DNA from: an uncultured Clostridiaceae bacterium
GTDB lineage: Bacteria; Bacillota; Clostridia; Clostridiales; Clostridiaceae
NCBI GenBank assembly: GCA_946405135.1
Contig: CAMJGD010000016.1
Location: 16,524 to 80,523, forward strand
Direction of reading: 5' to 3'
Length of the DNA: 64,000 bases
Positions 17,683 through 25,285 of this stretch are shown here, piece by piece (position 1 is the stretch's first letter; each line of letters starts with the position of its first letter). The notes under the pieces were generated by a model. The model had not been told where the DNA came from. It worked only from the letters and a program-made list of their open reading frames with translations, and did no database searches. A program made the position numbers and the translations under genes.

Positions 17683-17780
17683 AAGGCTGTTGCACTAAGA
17701 ATAAATACTACAACATATTGAGGTAATTTAAAATTTATAAAACAATATGCTGTATGTAAATTTCTTAATGTAGCAGCCAC
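17683..17780. repeat. Imperfect palindromic repeat, copy B; probable bidirectional terminator
   Basis: The ends AAGGCTGTTGCACTAAGAA and TTTCTTAATGTAGCAGCCAC are near-inverted repeats. They match those of the copy at 6384-6450, as do the inner segments 'AAGAATAAA' and 'ACAACATATT'. This copy is longer by about 30 nt of AT-rich sequence in the middle. It lies between convergent genes (SGNH hydrolase and folA). Confidence 0.65.
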
Positions 17781-17806
17781 TTTTATATTTTTAGACTGAC
17801 TTTAGC

Positions 17807-18298
17807 CTAATCCCTTCTTTCATAGATTAAGTATTCATAGTTATAAGGATTTTTCTCGTCCTTTAATCCCTTCTCTTGAAATACTATCTTCCAATCTGTT
17901 TCAGCATAGTCTGGGAAAAATGTATCCCCATGGAAATCCTCATGTACTCTTGTAATATATAACTTTTCAGTATAAGGCAAGAGAAACTTATATATCTCTC
18001 CTCCTCCTACTACAAAATTTTCTTCCTTTGAATATACATATTCCTTCAATGAATCTAGTGAATGCACCACTAAAACCCTTGGATCTTCTACCTTAAAATC
18101 TTTATCTCTGGTTATGACTATATGCTTCCTTTTAGGAAGTATCCCAGGCAGGGATTGAAAGGTCTTTCTTCCCATAATAAGATTATGTCCTAAAGTAATT
18201 TCTTTGAATCTTTTTAAATCTTCTGGTATATGCCAAATAAGCTTATTACCTTTACCTATAACACTATTATTACCTATAGCTACAATAGCACTTAACAA
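17807..18298 (-). CDS. folA: Dihydrofolate reductase
   Basis: 163 residues, starting with TTG at 18298. The thyA stop TAA abuts it exactly, and GGAGGTGG inside the thyA end is the ribosome site. 'LSAIVAIGNNSVIGKGNKLIWHIPEDLKRFKEIT' carries the catalytic acidic residue (Glu/Asp of 'PEDL') and the folate site; 'MGRKTFQSLP' and 'VVGGGEIYKFLLP' bind NADPH. It regenerates tetrahydrofolate from the dihydrofolate made by ThyA, so the coupled order thyA-folA is functional. Confidence 0.97.
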   Translation of the reverse strand: MLSAIVAIGNNSVIGKGNKLIWHIPEDLKRFKEITLGHNLIMGRKTFQSLPGILPKRKHIVITRDKDFKVEDPRVLVVHSLDSLKEYVYSKEENFVVGGGEIYKFLLPYTEKLYITRVHEDFHGDTFFPDYAETDWKIVFQEKGLKDEKNPYNYEYLIYERRD

Positions 18299-19093
18299 TT
18301 AAACTGCCACCTCCATCTTTATTGCTGGATGATGCTTATAGTCTATGAGCTTTATATCATCTATAGTAAAGTCATAAAAGTTCTTTATTTCTGGATTTAT
18401 CCATAGTTTTGGTGCTTTATAGGCTTCATTTTCCCTTGTTAACTGAAGCTTCATTCCATCTACTTGATTTTCATATATGTGAGCATTGTTTATCACATGA
18501 GTAAATAACCCTGGTCTTAATCCAGTAACTTGTGCCACTAAATGAGCAAGTACTGCATATTGGCTCATATTAAATGGTATCCCAAGTGGTACATCCGCGC
18601 TACGTTGTACAAGCATACAATTGAGCCTGCCATCTGTTACATCCCAAAGAGTCATAAATGCACAAGGGTAAAGGGCTCCCCCCTCTAAATAAGGAATCTG
18701 CCATAAACTCATTATATGTCTTCTTCCTTGGGGATCATTTTTTATTCCTTCAATCAATTTATCCACTTGATCATACTTATTTACCACCCAGCCATAAGCT
18801 GTTCCTATAGTACCATCTTCCATCATCCATTCATCCCATATGTGTACATTCTGTTCATGAAGTTTTTTTACATCATTAGATTGGTCTCTATAAATCCACA
18901 AAAGTTCTTTTACTGCTGTCTTAAATGCTACAAATTTTGTAGTGAGAATTGGAAATTCCTTTTCTAAATCAAATTGCATTACCTTATGAGGAAGCTTATA
19001 AGTAGGCACCCCTGTTCTATTTTCTGTCTCATAATATCCATCATTTAATATGTCCTTAACTATTTGCAGGTACTGTTTATCTGCAATACTCAT
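18299..19093 (-). CDS. thyA: Thymidylate synthase
   Basis: 264 residues. The catalytic Cys lies in '[13 protein letters not shown]', the variant PCA form rather than the common PCH; '[18 protein letters not shown]' and 'HIYENQVDG' bind dUMP and folate. It methylates dUMP to dTMP with 5,10-methylene-tetrahydrofolate and releases dihydrofolate for FolA. The ATG at 19093 follows AAGGAGGTTTTTTTA. The upstream region contains a cluster of DnaA boxes (19140-19329), so transcription may be linked to the replication cycle. Confidence 0.97.
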   Translation of the reverse strand: MSIADKQYLQIVKDILNDGYYETENRTGVPTYKLPHKVMQFDLEKEFPILTTKFVAFKTAVKELLWIYRDQSNDVKKLHEQNVHIWDEWMMEDGTIGTAYGWVVNKYDQVDKLIEGIKNDPQGRRHIMSLWQIPYLEGGALYPCAFMTLWDVTDGRLNCMLVQRSADVPLGIPFNMSQYAVLAHLVAQVTGLRPGLFTHVINNAHIYENQVDGMKLQLTRENEAYKAPKLWINPEIKNFYDFTIDDIKLIDYKHHPAIKMEVAV

Positions 19094-19620
19094 TAAAAAA
19101 ACCTCCTTATTTTTAAAGTGTTATGCTCAAAACAAAATGTTATCCACAAAAAAGTGGACTTTGTTGATAACTTGTTGATAACTTTGTGCATTAGGCTGCT
19201 AAATGTGATGTTTTATGTACTTTTAATTAATTTTATGTACAATTTATAACTTTAGCAAATACATTTAATGGTTATGATCTGAAAGTTATCCACATTTCTA
19301 TGTAGTTGTCCACAGTTGTCTGTGTATAACCTGTTGATTTACCTGTTAATTTTATGGATAATCTGTTGAAAACCTAAATATAATAATTTTTTACCCTATA
19401 ATTATTTCAATAATATTACAGCAAAAATTTTTAGGTATCCTAACTCTATTATAAATCAATCTTTATGTATTATACAAATTTTAAGTTTTATTGTACTCAT
19501 GTATGAATAATTTTATATTAAATGCTTAAAGTATTTATATAAAATTATTATTAGTTTTTAAAAATCTTTTCTATGAATATATCTTATAATCTATTACAAA
19601 CTTAATATACGAGGAGAATA
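19094..19620. other. Divergent intergenic region between thyA and the CNNM gene
   Basis: 527 nt. The thyA-proximal half contains the DnaA-box cluster annotated separately. The other half (about 19380-19605) is AT-rich with no hairpin or open frame of note, ending in the GAGGAGAATA ribosome site of the CNNM-family gene. Confidence 0.7.
19140..19329. promoter_or_regulatory. DnaA-box cluster
   Basis: Exact TTATCCACA occurs at 19140-19148 and 19286-19294. The consensus form TTATACACA lies on the minus strand at 19321-19329. One-mismatch boxes are TTGTCCACA at 19306-19314 and two minus-strand TTATCAACA at 19162-19170 and 19173-19181, the last two exactly 11 nt apart (one helical turn). No dnaA, dnaN or rpmH gene is in the window, so this is unlikely to be the main origin. 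It may titrate DnaA, tune initiation, or link thyA expression to DnaA level. Confidence 0.7.
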
Positions 19621-20943
19621 ATGTATATGAATATTTCAGAATCCAGCAGCTTATTCTTTGAATTAATATGGATATTTATATTAATAATAATAAATGCATT
19701 TTTTTCTGCAGCTGAAATAGCTATAGTTTCAGTAAATAGAGCTAAAATTTCTCATCTATCTGAGGAAGGTGATAAAAAAGCAGCCTTACTTCTAAAGTTA
19801 TTAGCTGAACCTGTAAAGTTTTTAGCTGTTATACAAGTAGGCATTACTCTAGCAGGATTTCTTGCCAGTGCCTCTGCTGCTACTACTATATCTAAACCTC
19901 TATCTGGTTTAATAAAGAGCTTAGGCATACCTGCTAGTGATCAATTATCCCTTATTATTGTCACCTTGCTGTTAGCTTATTTTACCCTTGTGCTAGGAGA
20001 ATTGTTTCCTAAAAGACTAGCTCTTCAATATTCAGAAGCCATAGCTATGTTTTCTGTAAAAATCATAATATTTATATACAAAATAATCTTACCTTTCATA
20101 AAGATTTTAAATCTATCAACTAATTTATTAATGAGACTCTCCGGCATAGATTCTGAAAGCCTTGAGGAAAAGATTTCAGAAGAAGAGATAAGAATGATGA
20201 TAGATGTAGGAGAAGAGAACGGAGTACTAAATCAAACAGAAAAAGAGATGATAGATGGCATATTTGAATTTGATGACACTATAGCAAGAGAGGTTATGAC
20301 CCCTAGAATAAATGTATTTGCTCTAGATATAAATACACCTTTAGAAGAAATAATAGAAAAGGTGTCTGAAGAACAATACTCTAGAATTCCTGTTTATGAG
20401 TATGATGTAGACAATATAATAGGCATACTTTATATGAAAGACCTTTTCTCCAGTATAGTCAATGTGAATCTAGATACAAAAGATATAAAACCTATGTTAC
20501 GGCAAGCTTACTTTGTGCCTGAAACCAAAAATATCGATGCTTTATTTAGAGAGCTTCAAAAAACCAAAAATCATATAGCCATACTAATAGATGAATATGG
20601 AGGATTTTCAGGTATAGTTACTATAGAAGACCTTATAGAAGAAATAGTAGGTAATATATTTGATGAATATGATGAAACCTCTAATGAAGATATAATGGAA
20701 GTAGATCATCATACCTATGTAGTTAATGGAATTGTTCCTATAGATGAAATAAATGAAATACTTAATACTAAACTACCTTCAGAAAATTATGATACTATAG
20801 GAGGTTTTGTAATAGATCTTCTTGGCACCATACCTGCCGAAAATGAAAAACCCGTAATAGAATACGAAAATATTACTTTTAAAATAGAAAAAGTAGAAGA
20901 AAAAAGGATATCCAAACTTAAAATATATATTGCTGAAGACTAA
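19621..20943 (+). CDS. CNNM/CorC-type membrane protein (hemolysin-family, DUF21 + CBS + CorC_HlyC)
   Basis: 440 residues. DUF21 with about three to four membrane segments (about 10-195, including 'NAFFSAAEIAIVSVNRAK'), then a CBS pair (about 215-335: 'REVMTPRINVFALD', 'YSRIPVYEYDVDNIIGILYMKDL', 'AILIDEYGGFSGIVTIEDLIEEIVG'), then a CorC_HlyC domain to the end. Relatives are implicated in magnesium efflux and resistance; the hemolysin label is historical. It is monocistronic with GAGGAG before the ATG and a terminator at 20972. Confidence 0.93.
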   Translation: MYMNISESSSLFFELIWIFILIIINAFFSAAEIAIVSVNRAKISHLSEEGDKKAALLLKLLAEPVKFLAVIQVGITLAGFLASASAATTISKPLSGLIKSLGIPASDQLSLIIVTLLLAYFTLVLGELFPKRLALQYSEAIAMFSVKIIIFIYKIILPFIKILNLSTNLLMRLSGIDSESLEEKISEEEIRMMIDVGEENGVLNQTEKEMIDGIFEFDDTIAREVMTPRINVFALDINTPLEEIIEKVSEEQYSRIPVYEYDVDNIIGILYMKDLFSSIVNVNLDTKDIKPMLRQAYFVPETKNIDALFRELQKTKNHIAILIDEYGGFSGIVTIEDLIEEIVGNIFDEYDETSNEDIMEVDHHTYVVNGIVPIDEINEILNTKLPSENYDTIGGFVIDLLGTIPAENEKPVIEYENITFKIEKVEEKRISKLKIYIAED

Positions 20944-20971
20944 AAAATTAATACACAAAAAATTTTATAAA

Positions 20972-21008
20972 AAAAAAGAGGAGGGTGATTTAACGCTCCT
21001 TTTTTTTT
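20972..21008 (+). terminator. Rho-independent terminator of the CNNM-family gene
   Basis: The short stem AGGAG / CTCCT is extended by an A-run pairing with the following T-run of eight, 30 nt after the stop codon. Confidence 0.7.
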
Positions 21009-21016
21009 AATTTATG

Positions 21017-21115
21017 TTAAAGCTCGTTAGTTAATTTTAATATCTTTCTCTTTTTTTCTAATACACTAAATACTGTACCTGCTCCAAGGATCAAAAGCAA
21101 AATTATATCTAACAT
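21017..21115 (-). CDS. Small membrane peptide (32 residues)
   Basis: Reading minus from the ATG at 21115: MLDIILLLILGAGTVFSVLE, then a basic tail rich in Lys ending TNEL, stop at 21017. A good ribosome site, AAAGGGGTAATTGAA, precedes the ATG. One hydrophobic helix of about 18 residues with a positive tail is expected to insert N-out/C-in. It begins 13 nt after the VanY-type carboxypeptidase stop, so it is probably cotranscribed with it. No family was recognised. Confidence 0.6.
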   Translation of the reverse strand: MLDIILLLILGAGTVFSVLEKKRKILKLTNEL

Positions 21116-21128
21116 TTCAATTACCCCT

Positions 21129-21824
21129 TTATTTATTATTCTTACTTAAATACTCTTCTAATACTAGATTCCGTTCACTTATGTCTTTAGCTGCATTCTT
21201 GCCTACATACCTCACATGCCAAGGCTCATAACAATAGCCTGTTATTTTTTCTTTTCCTTTAGGATATCTTATTATAAATCCATATTTATATGCATTTTCT
21301 TTAAGCCATTTTCCTTCTTTTGTGCTTCCAAAATCCTCTGTTAAAATACCTTTTATTCCTCTCAAATTTGTAATATCCATGGCAAGTCCTGTTTGATGTT
21401 CACTTTTTCCTGGCAATGCTACATACTTATCTGCCTCTTTTTCCCCTGCATTTTTCACCTTTGCCTGATATATGTTATTTTGGGTATCATAAGAGCGATA
21501 ACCAGATATACAATATAGTTTTATATTATTCCTATCAGCGGCCTTTGTAAGATCTTCTAAAGCATTTGCAGCCTCCTTCCTCATCATCTTTTTTTCACTG
21601 TCCATATTTGGTGAAAATCTCACTTTAGGTTTTACTAAATCTTTTGGTACATAATCTGGCGATAATTCATGTTTTCTATTTACAAGAACCATTATGTCAT
21701 CCGGATTCTTAACCTTTTTAACATCTCGATTATCTTGGATGAAAAATCTATGTATCATAAAAAATATCATTGCAAAAAACAGTATAGAAAATATGGTAAT
21801 AAAATAGCGTTTAGTCCTATTCAT
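21129..21824 (-). CDS. D-alanyl-D-alanine carboxypeptidase, VanY/M15B family
   Basis: 231 residues. One N-terminal membrane anchor (about 7-27) is followed by an extracellular M15 domain. Zinc ligands are visible in 'GKSEHQTGLAMDIT' (SxHxxGxAxD) and 'YEPWHVRYVG'; 'SGYRSYDTQNNIYQAK' is the family substrate motif. It removes terminal D-Ala from peptidoglycan stems; vancomycin resistance is not implied without a van cluster. GAGGTGG lies 7 nt before the ATG. A 32-residue membrane peptide is encoded just downstream. Confidence 0.92.
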   Translation of the reverse strand: MNRTKRYFITIFSILFFAMIFFMIHRFFIQDNRDVKKVKNPDDIMVLVNRKHELSPDYVPKDLVKPKVRFSPNMDSEKKMMRKEAANALEDLTKAADRNNIKLYCISGYRSYDTQNNIYQAKVKNAGEKEADKYVALPGKSEHQTGLAMDITNLRGIKGILTEDFGSTKEGKWLKENAYKYGFIIRYPKGKEKITGYCYEPWHVRYVGKNAAKDISERNLVLEEYLSKNNK

Positions 21825-22213
21825 AGTATGTCCACCTCTTATTATAATTAGACGTTTATAAATAGATTTTGTTTCTAAATTTATAATATTTTTTTCTATA
21901 ATTTAATTGTAAACTATAAATCTTACAACAAAGTTAAATTTGTCTTACAATTCAGTAAGAAATATCTTATTTTTTTCTTAAGAATTTACTAGCTCTTCTT
22001 TATCTCTATTATAAAATCAGCCCAGAGACTAATCCATCTATATATATTACAGAACTTAAATATAAACTTACATTGTTGTAACATGTAAAAAAGCTGGTAA
22101 CTTAAACAGCTTTGTTAAAGTTACCAGCTCTCATAATTACACATTAAAATAAACTATAAGCATTGTTTCATAAGATTCTTTTAAAGAACTTTATGAAATA
22201 TTTTTACTATAAT
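21825..22213. other. Intergenic region upstream of the carboxypeptidase gene
   Basis: 389 nt containing the promoter side of the VanY-type gene and the terminator of the GT39 operon (22086-22130). A TTTTTTCTTAAGAAT stretch near 21971-21985 resembles the CTTAAGA repeats at 25133. I see no further gene. Confidence 0.55.
22086..22130 (-). terminator. Rho-independent terminator of the sugar-lipid operon
   Basis: A 12-bp stem AGCTGGTAACTT (22092-22103) / AAGTTACCAGCT (22118-22129) is followed on the minus strand by TTTTTTAC. It lies 84 nt after the GT39 stop codon. Confidence 0.88.
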
Positions 22214-23482
22214 CTATGCTTTTATACTTTTTTTATCTTTAACCTTAATATAAAGTTTATCTATAGCATAGGATGAAAGAAGTATAAACATTGCCATAAC
22301 AGGATACCCATATCTAGAAAAGGTTACATAAGGTATATGTATTACAGCAAAGAATGCTATAATCCAAAAGATTATCATAGTCATATTATCTAGCTTTTTA
22401 CTTCTTATATCTTTAAAGTAAAATACAGCCCCTATAAAACTGGATATCATTATAATATAGTGATATAACCCTGCTAAATATACATTTACTTTAAATATCT
22501 CTCTCCAGTAAAAAGGTGCATTCCAAAGTTCTTTAGTTTTATCAATAAAATACCACTTCGCATAGGCTCCAGGTCTTTTGAGCATATAGTGTTTAAATCT
22601 ATATTTAACATTTTCTTTATAATAATGCTCTTGCTCTATTCTATCATCTACTGAAGTCCAAGGATAGTAATCTATACTTTCATCGTAATTAATATAAGAC
22701 CCCTGAATTAATGGATTACCAGAAGACAATGTCAAAGGTATAAATCTATCAAAAGCTATATAGTTTCTTATCCACCATGGACTCATAACAGCACAAAATA
22801 CTGCTGTAGTTATAGCTGTGTATTTTATCATCTCCTGTAGCTTATATTTTTTATGAAACCACATAATTAAAACCACCGCTGGAAAAGCTGATATAGTAGG
22901 CCTAAACAGTGCAGTTATGCCCCATACAGCTCCCCCCCACATATAGTATTTAGTTTTTTTTGTGTCTATGGCATATATACATATATATATAAGCAGCACA
23001 AGTAAAAACTTAAACATAGCTTCCGTCAGTATTATATTTGTTGACCATATTTCTGGAATATAAAGGGCATCTATTAATGCTGCTATTAATCCAATTTTGC
23101 TATTAAATAACTTTCTTCCTATAAAAAATATGATTAAAATAGATAAAGTCTGTATAACTCCTTGAAATAATCTAAAGGCTATAATTCCTCCAAACTTTCC
23201 GAATATGGTCATAAAAAATGCTAATACAAAAGGAAGCCCTGGCATAATAAATGCTGTAGGTTCAGCTGGATCATGATAGGTAAACCTGCCTGTATCTATT
23301 AATGTCCATGCACTTCTTATATATTTTACATCATCATTGTTCATTTTTTCATAACTTCCTAAAAGATTATAATCACCATATTTTAAACTTGAAAAAATAC
23401 AGAGAAATAAAAATAAGGAACATATGATTAGAAGAGACATTTTAATATACTTTTTTTCATTTTTAAGCTCAAACATACTCAT
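22214..23482 (-). CDS. Membrane glycosyltransferase, GT39/ArnT-like (PMT superfamily)
   Basis: 422 residues with about ten membrane segments. The first extracellular loop has 'KMNNDDVKYIRSAWTLIDTG' and 'TYHDPAEPTAFIMPGLPFVLAF', the acidic and Pro-rich signature of polyprenyl-phosphate-sugar dependent transferases. It probably moves a sugar from undecaprenyl phosphate to a cell-surface acceptor. Last of a four-gene operon with a DPM1-like transferase, DUF2304 and an EamA/SMR-type protein. The GAAAGGGG ribosome site lies beyond a hairpin (see 23484-23529). The acceptor is unknown. Confidence 0.88.
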   Translation of the reverse strand: MSMFELKNEKKYIKMSLLIICSLFLFLCIFSSLKYGDYNLLGSYEKMNNDDVKYIRSAWTLIDTGRFTYHDPAEPTAFIMPGLPFVLAFFMTIFGKFGGIIAFRLFQGVIQTLSILIIFFIGRKLFNSKIGLIAALIDALYIPEIWSTNIILTEAMFKFLLVLLIYICIYAIDTKKTKYYMWGGAVWGITALFRPTISAFPAVVLIMWFHKKYKLQEMIKYTAITTAVFCAVMSPWWIRNYIAFDRFIPLTLSSGNPLIQGSYINYDESIDYYPWTSVDDRIEQEHYYKENVKYRFKHYMLKRPGAYAKWYFIDKTKELWNAPFYWREIFKVNVYLAGLYHYIIMISSFIGAVFYFKDIRSKKLDNMTMIIFWIIAFFAVIHIPYVTFSRYGYPVMAMFILLSSYAIDKLYIKVKDKKSIKA

Positions 23483-23483
23483 T

Positions 23484-23529
23484 CTATCAAAAGATTATCT
23501 TTTCTTCTGATAGTCTTACAACCCCTTTC
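23484..23529 (-). promoter_or_regulatory. Ribosome site separated from the GT39 start codon by a hairpin
   Basis: On the minus strand GAAAGGGG (23529-23522) is followed by eight bases. Then comes a hairpin (23513-23484: CTATCAGAAGA pairing with TCTTTTGATAG, one mismatch), one base, and the ATG at 23482. Linear spacing is 39 nt; with the hairpin folded it is 9 nt. No other Shine-Dalgarno lies nearer the ATG. Confidence 0.6.
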
Positions 23530-23555
23530 AAATTAAACTAAAAAATTATAGGTTA

Positions 23556-23903
23556 TTACTTCATAGCCACAAAAAAAGCTCCTAGAATTATGAGACCTAT
23601 GCCGAACCATCTTGTCATAGGAATAGTCTCCTTAAAAACATACATGCCTACAAAGGCAGCTAATACATAGCATAAACTCTGCATAGGATAAACCATGGAA
23701 AGCTTTGATTTAGAAAGAACATAAAGCCATACTATTGTAGCTACAAAATAAGTTACAAGTCCTGAAAAGATATAGGGATTAAATATCATATTAAATATTC
23801 CCTTAATAGTTAGCTGAAAATGTACCTCCGCCATACCTATCTTCCAAAGAGTTTGTCCTAGTACAAGAAGTAAAATATTAAAAATCAACAGCAAATATAT
23901 CAT
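23556..23903 (-). CDS. Small EamA/SMR-type membrane transporter (ArnE/ArnF-like)
   Basis: 115 residues, four predicted membrane helices. 'VLGQTLWKIGM' at the N-terminus and 'YPMQSLCYVLAAFVGMYVFKETIPMTRWFGIGLIILG' in the second half are typical of the EamA/SMR superfamily. Between a DPM1-like enzyme and a GT39 transferase the likely job is flipping the lipid-linked sugar across the membrane, as proposed for ArnE/ArnF. One copy only, so probably a homodimer. Its start overlaps the upstream DUF2304 stop by 1 nt. Confidence 0.85.
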   Translation of the reverse strand: MIYLLLIFNILLLVLGQTLWKIGMAEVHFQLTIKGIFNMIFNPYIFSGLVTYFVATIVWLYVLSKSKLSMVYPMQSLCYVLAAFVGMYVFKETIPMTRWFGIGLIILGAFFVAMK

Positions 23904-24241
23904 TACTTTTCAACCTTTCTTTCGCTTTTCAATATACCTATTTCTTGAGTCAATCTAGTAACCTGCCTTCTCATATCGGAAATTATTAAAGTCATATTAA
24001 ACATAAGAAGGAAGCAAAACAGTATACCTACTAAAAATAAAAAAGCAGGAGGATACTTTATATCAAAGGCTGCAGCAAGTTCCTCTACCCAATTTTTATT
24101 TATTGAGAGTAAGAGCATCATAACGCTTACTACAAGCCATAATATACTGTATTTTATATCCAAAAGTCTTTTCTTTATAAAATATATTATTATTCCTATA
24201 AATATTAAAGATATAACAAAACAATAATCATAAATGGTCAT
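23903..24241 (-). CDS. DUF2304 domain-containing membrane protein
   Basis: 112 residues: about three membrane helices and a C-terminal coiled segment ('MRRQVTRLTQEIGILKSERK'). DUF2304 proteins are usually encoded beside dolichol/undecaprenyl-phosphate mannosyltransferase homologues, as here, and are thought to anchor or assist them. Overlaps the upstream glycosyltransferase gene by 4 nt. The start follows GGGGGTAAAAAAAT. Confidence 0.85.
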   Translation of the reverse strand: MTIYDYCFVISLIFIGIIIYFIKKRLLDIKYSILWLVVSVMMLLLSINKNWVEELAAAFDIKYPPAFLFLVGILFCFLLMFNMTLIISDMRRQVTRLTQEIGILKSERKVEK

Positions 24242-24954
24242 ATTTTTTTACCCCCAACTTCTTTAATGCAGGGCTTTGGCATAAACAAAAGAGCAAAAGT
24301 AACTTTGAACATATAATATGCAGATTTTAAAGGAGTTATAGATGACTTACCTTCAGTTCTGTAGTTCATATCCACTGATACCTCTTTAATTTTAAATCCA
24401 TTTCTTAAAATATAAGCTACAGTTTCTACTTCTGGATAATCTCTAGGATAATACTTATAAAAAAGCTCTATAACATTTCTGTTTATGGCCCTATACCCTG
24501 AAGTAGTATCATATACACTGGCATTACATAATAATTTTATAAGTTTTGAAAAAAAGCCTATACCTAATCTTCTAAAGAAACTAGGTGTATATTCTGTGTT
24601 CTCAACAAACCTTGACCCTAAAGCCATATCTGCCTCAGAGTTTTCTATAATATTTATAAGCTTTTTTAAATCTCCTGCATTATGCTGCCCATCACCATCA
24701 AACTGAATTGCTATATCATAATCATTTTCATAAGCATATATATAACCAGTCTGTACTGCTCCTCCAATACCTAAATTGCAAGGTAAATTTATTACCTTAG
24801 CCCCTGCCCTTAAGGACTCAGAAGATGTATTATCTGTAGAACCATCATTAACTACTAATACATCTAGTTCTAATCCTGTATACTTTAAAGACTCTATTAC
24901 TTTAAATATACTTTTTCCTTCATTGTATGCAGGTATAATCACTAATCTCTTCAT
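24238..24954 (-). CDS. Glycosyltransferase family 2, polyprenyl-phosphate sugar synthase type
   Basis: 238 residues. 'VIIPAYNEGKSIFKVIES' (nucleotide-sugar site), 'VVNDGSTDNT' and 'AIQFDGDGQHNAGDL' (DxD-like) give the GT-A fold. The C-terminal part has a weakly hydrophobic helix but no large membrane domain. It should charge undecaprenyl phosphate with a sugar on the cytosolic face, feeding the flippase and GT39 transferase downstream. First gene of the operon; AAGGAGGG precedes the ATG. Confidence 0.92.
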   Translation of the reverse strand: MKRLVIIPAYNEGKSIFKVIESLKYTGLELDVLVVNDGSTDNTSSESLRAGAKVINLPCNLGIGGAVQTGYIYAYENDYDIAIQFDGDGQHNAGDLKKLINIIENSEADMALGSRFVENTEYTPSFFRRLGIGFFSKLIKLLCNASVYDTTSGYRAINRNVIELFYKYYPRDYPEVETVAYILRNGFKIKEVSVDMNYRTEGKSSITPLKSAYYMFKVTFALLFMPKPCIKEVGGKKI

Positions 24955-25285
24955 TGTACCCTCCTTAGGATATTATTTTTGATTATATCATATAGTTATA
25001 TACAAATATAAGTACATTCTTATATGACTTATAAAGTTATCTCTATTATAAAGTTTAATTCTTATATATAGAATTATTTCCACATATCCTATATATAATA
25101 CTAAACGGCTTTAATTAATATTTCATTACCATTTTTCTTAAGATTTTCTTAAGAAAATATAAAGGTAAACTGATTAATCTTCACAATTATTTGTATTTTT
25201 CTCATTTAACTGCAAATATAGTTACATTATGATAAATTTAATATATAATATAATCTATAGAAAGCTGATACATGGGGGATATAAG
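24955..25285. other. Divergent intergenic region upstream of the agr-type regulator
   Basis: About 330 nt between the sugar-lipid operon and the agr-like regulatory genes. It contains the tandem 11-bp repeat at 25133-25157 and otherwise AT-rich sequence. No terminator or convincing sigma-A pair was found. Confidence 0.55.
25133..25157. repeat. Tandem 11-bp repeat TTTTCTTAAGA, possible regulator site
   Basis: TTTTCTTAAGA occurs twice without gap (25133-25143 and 25144-25154), one helical turn apart. The second copy forms the perfect palindrome TTTTCTTAAGAAAA (25144-25157). The site lies 130-150 nt before the LytTR regulator gene. Confidence 0.45.

Noticed and set aside
19140..19329. Chromosomal replication origin
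   Set aside because: DnaA boxes are present, but dnaA, dnaN, rpmH and gyr genes are absent. An oriC-distal cluster is the safer call.
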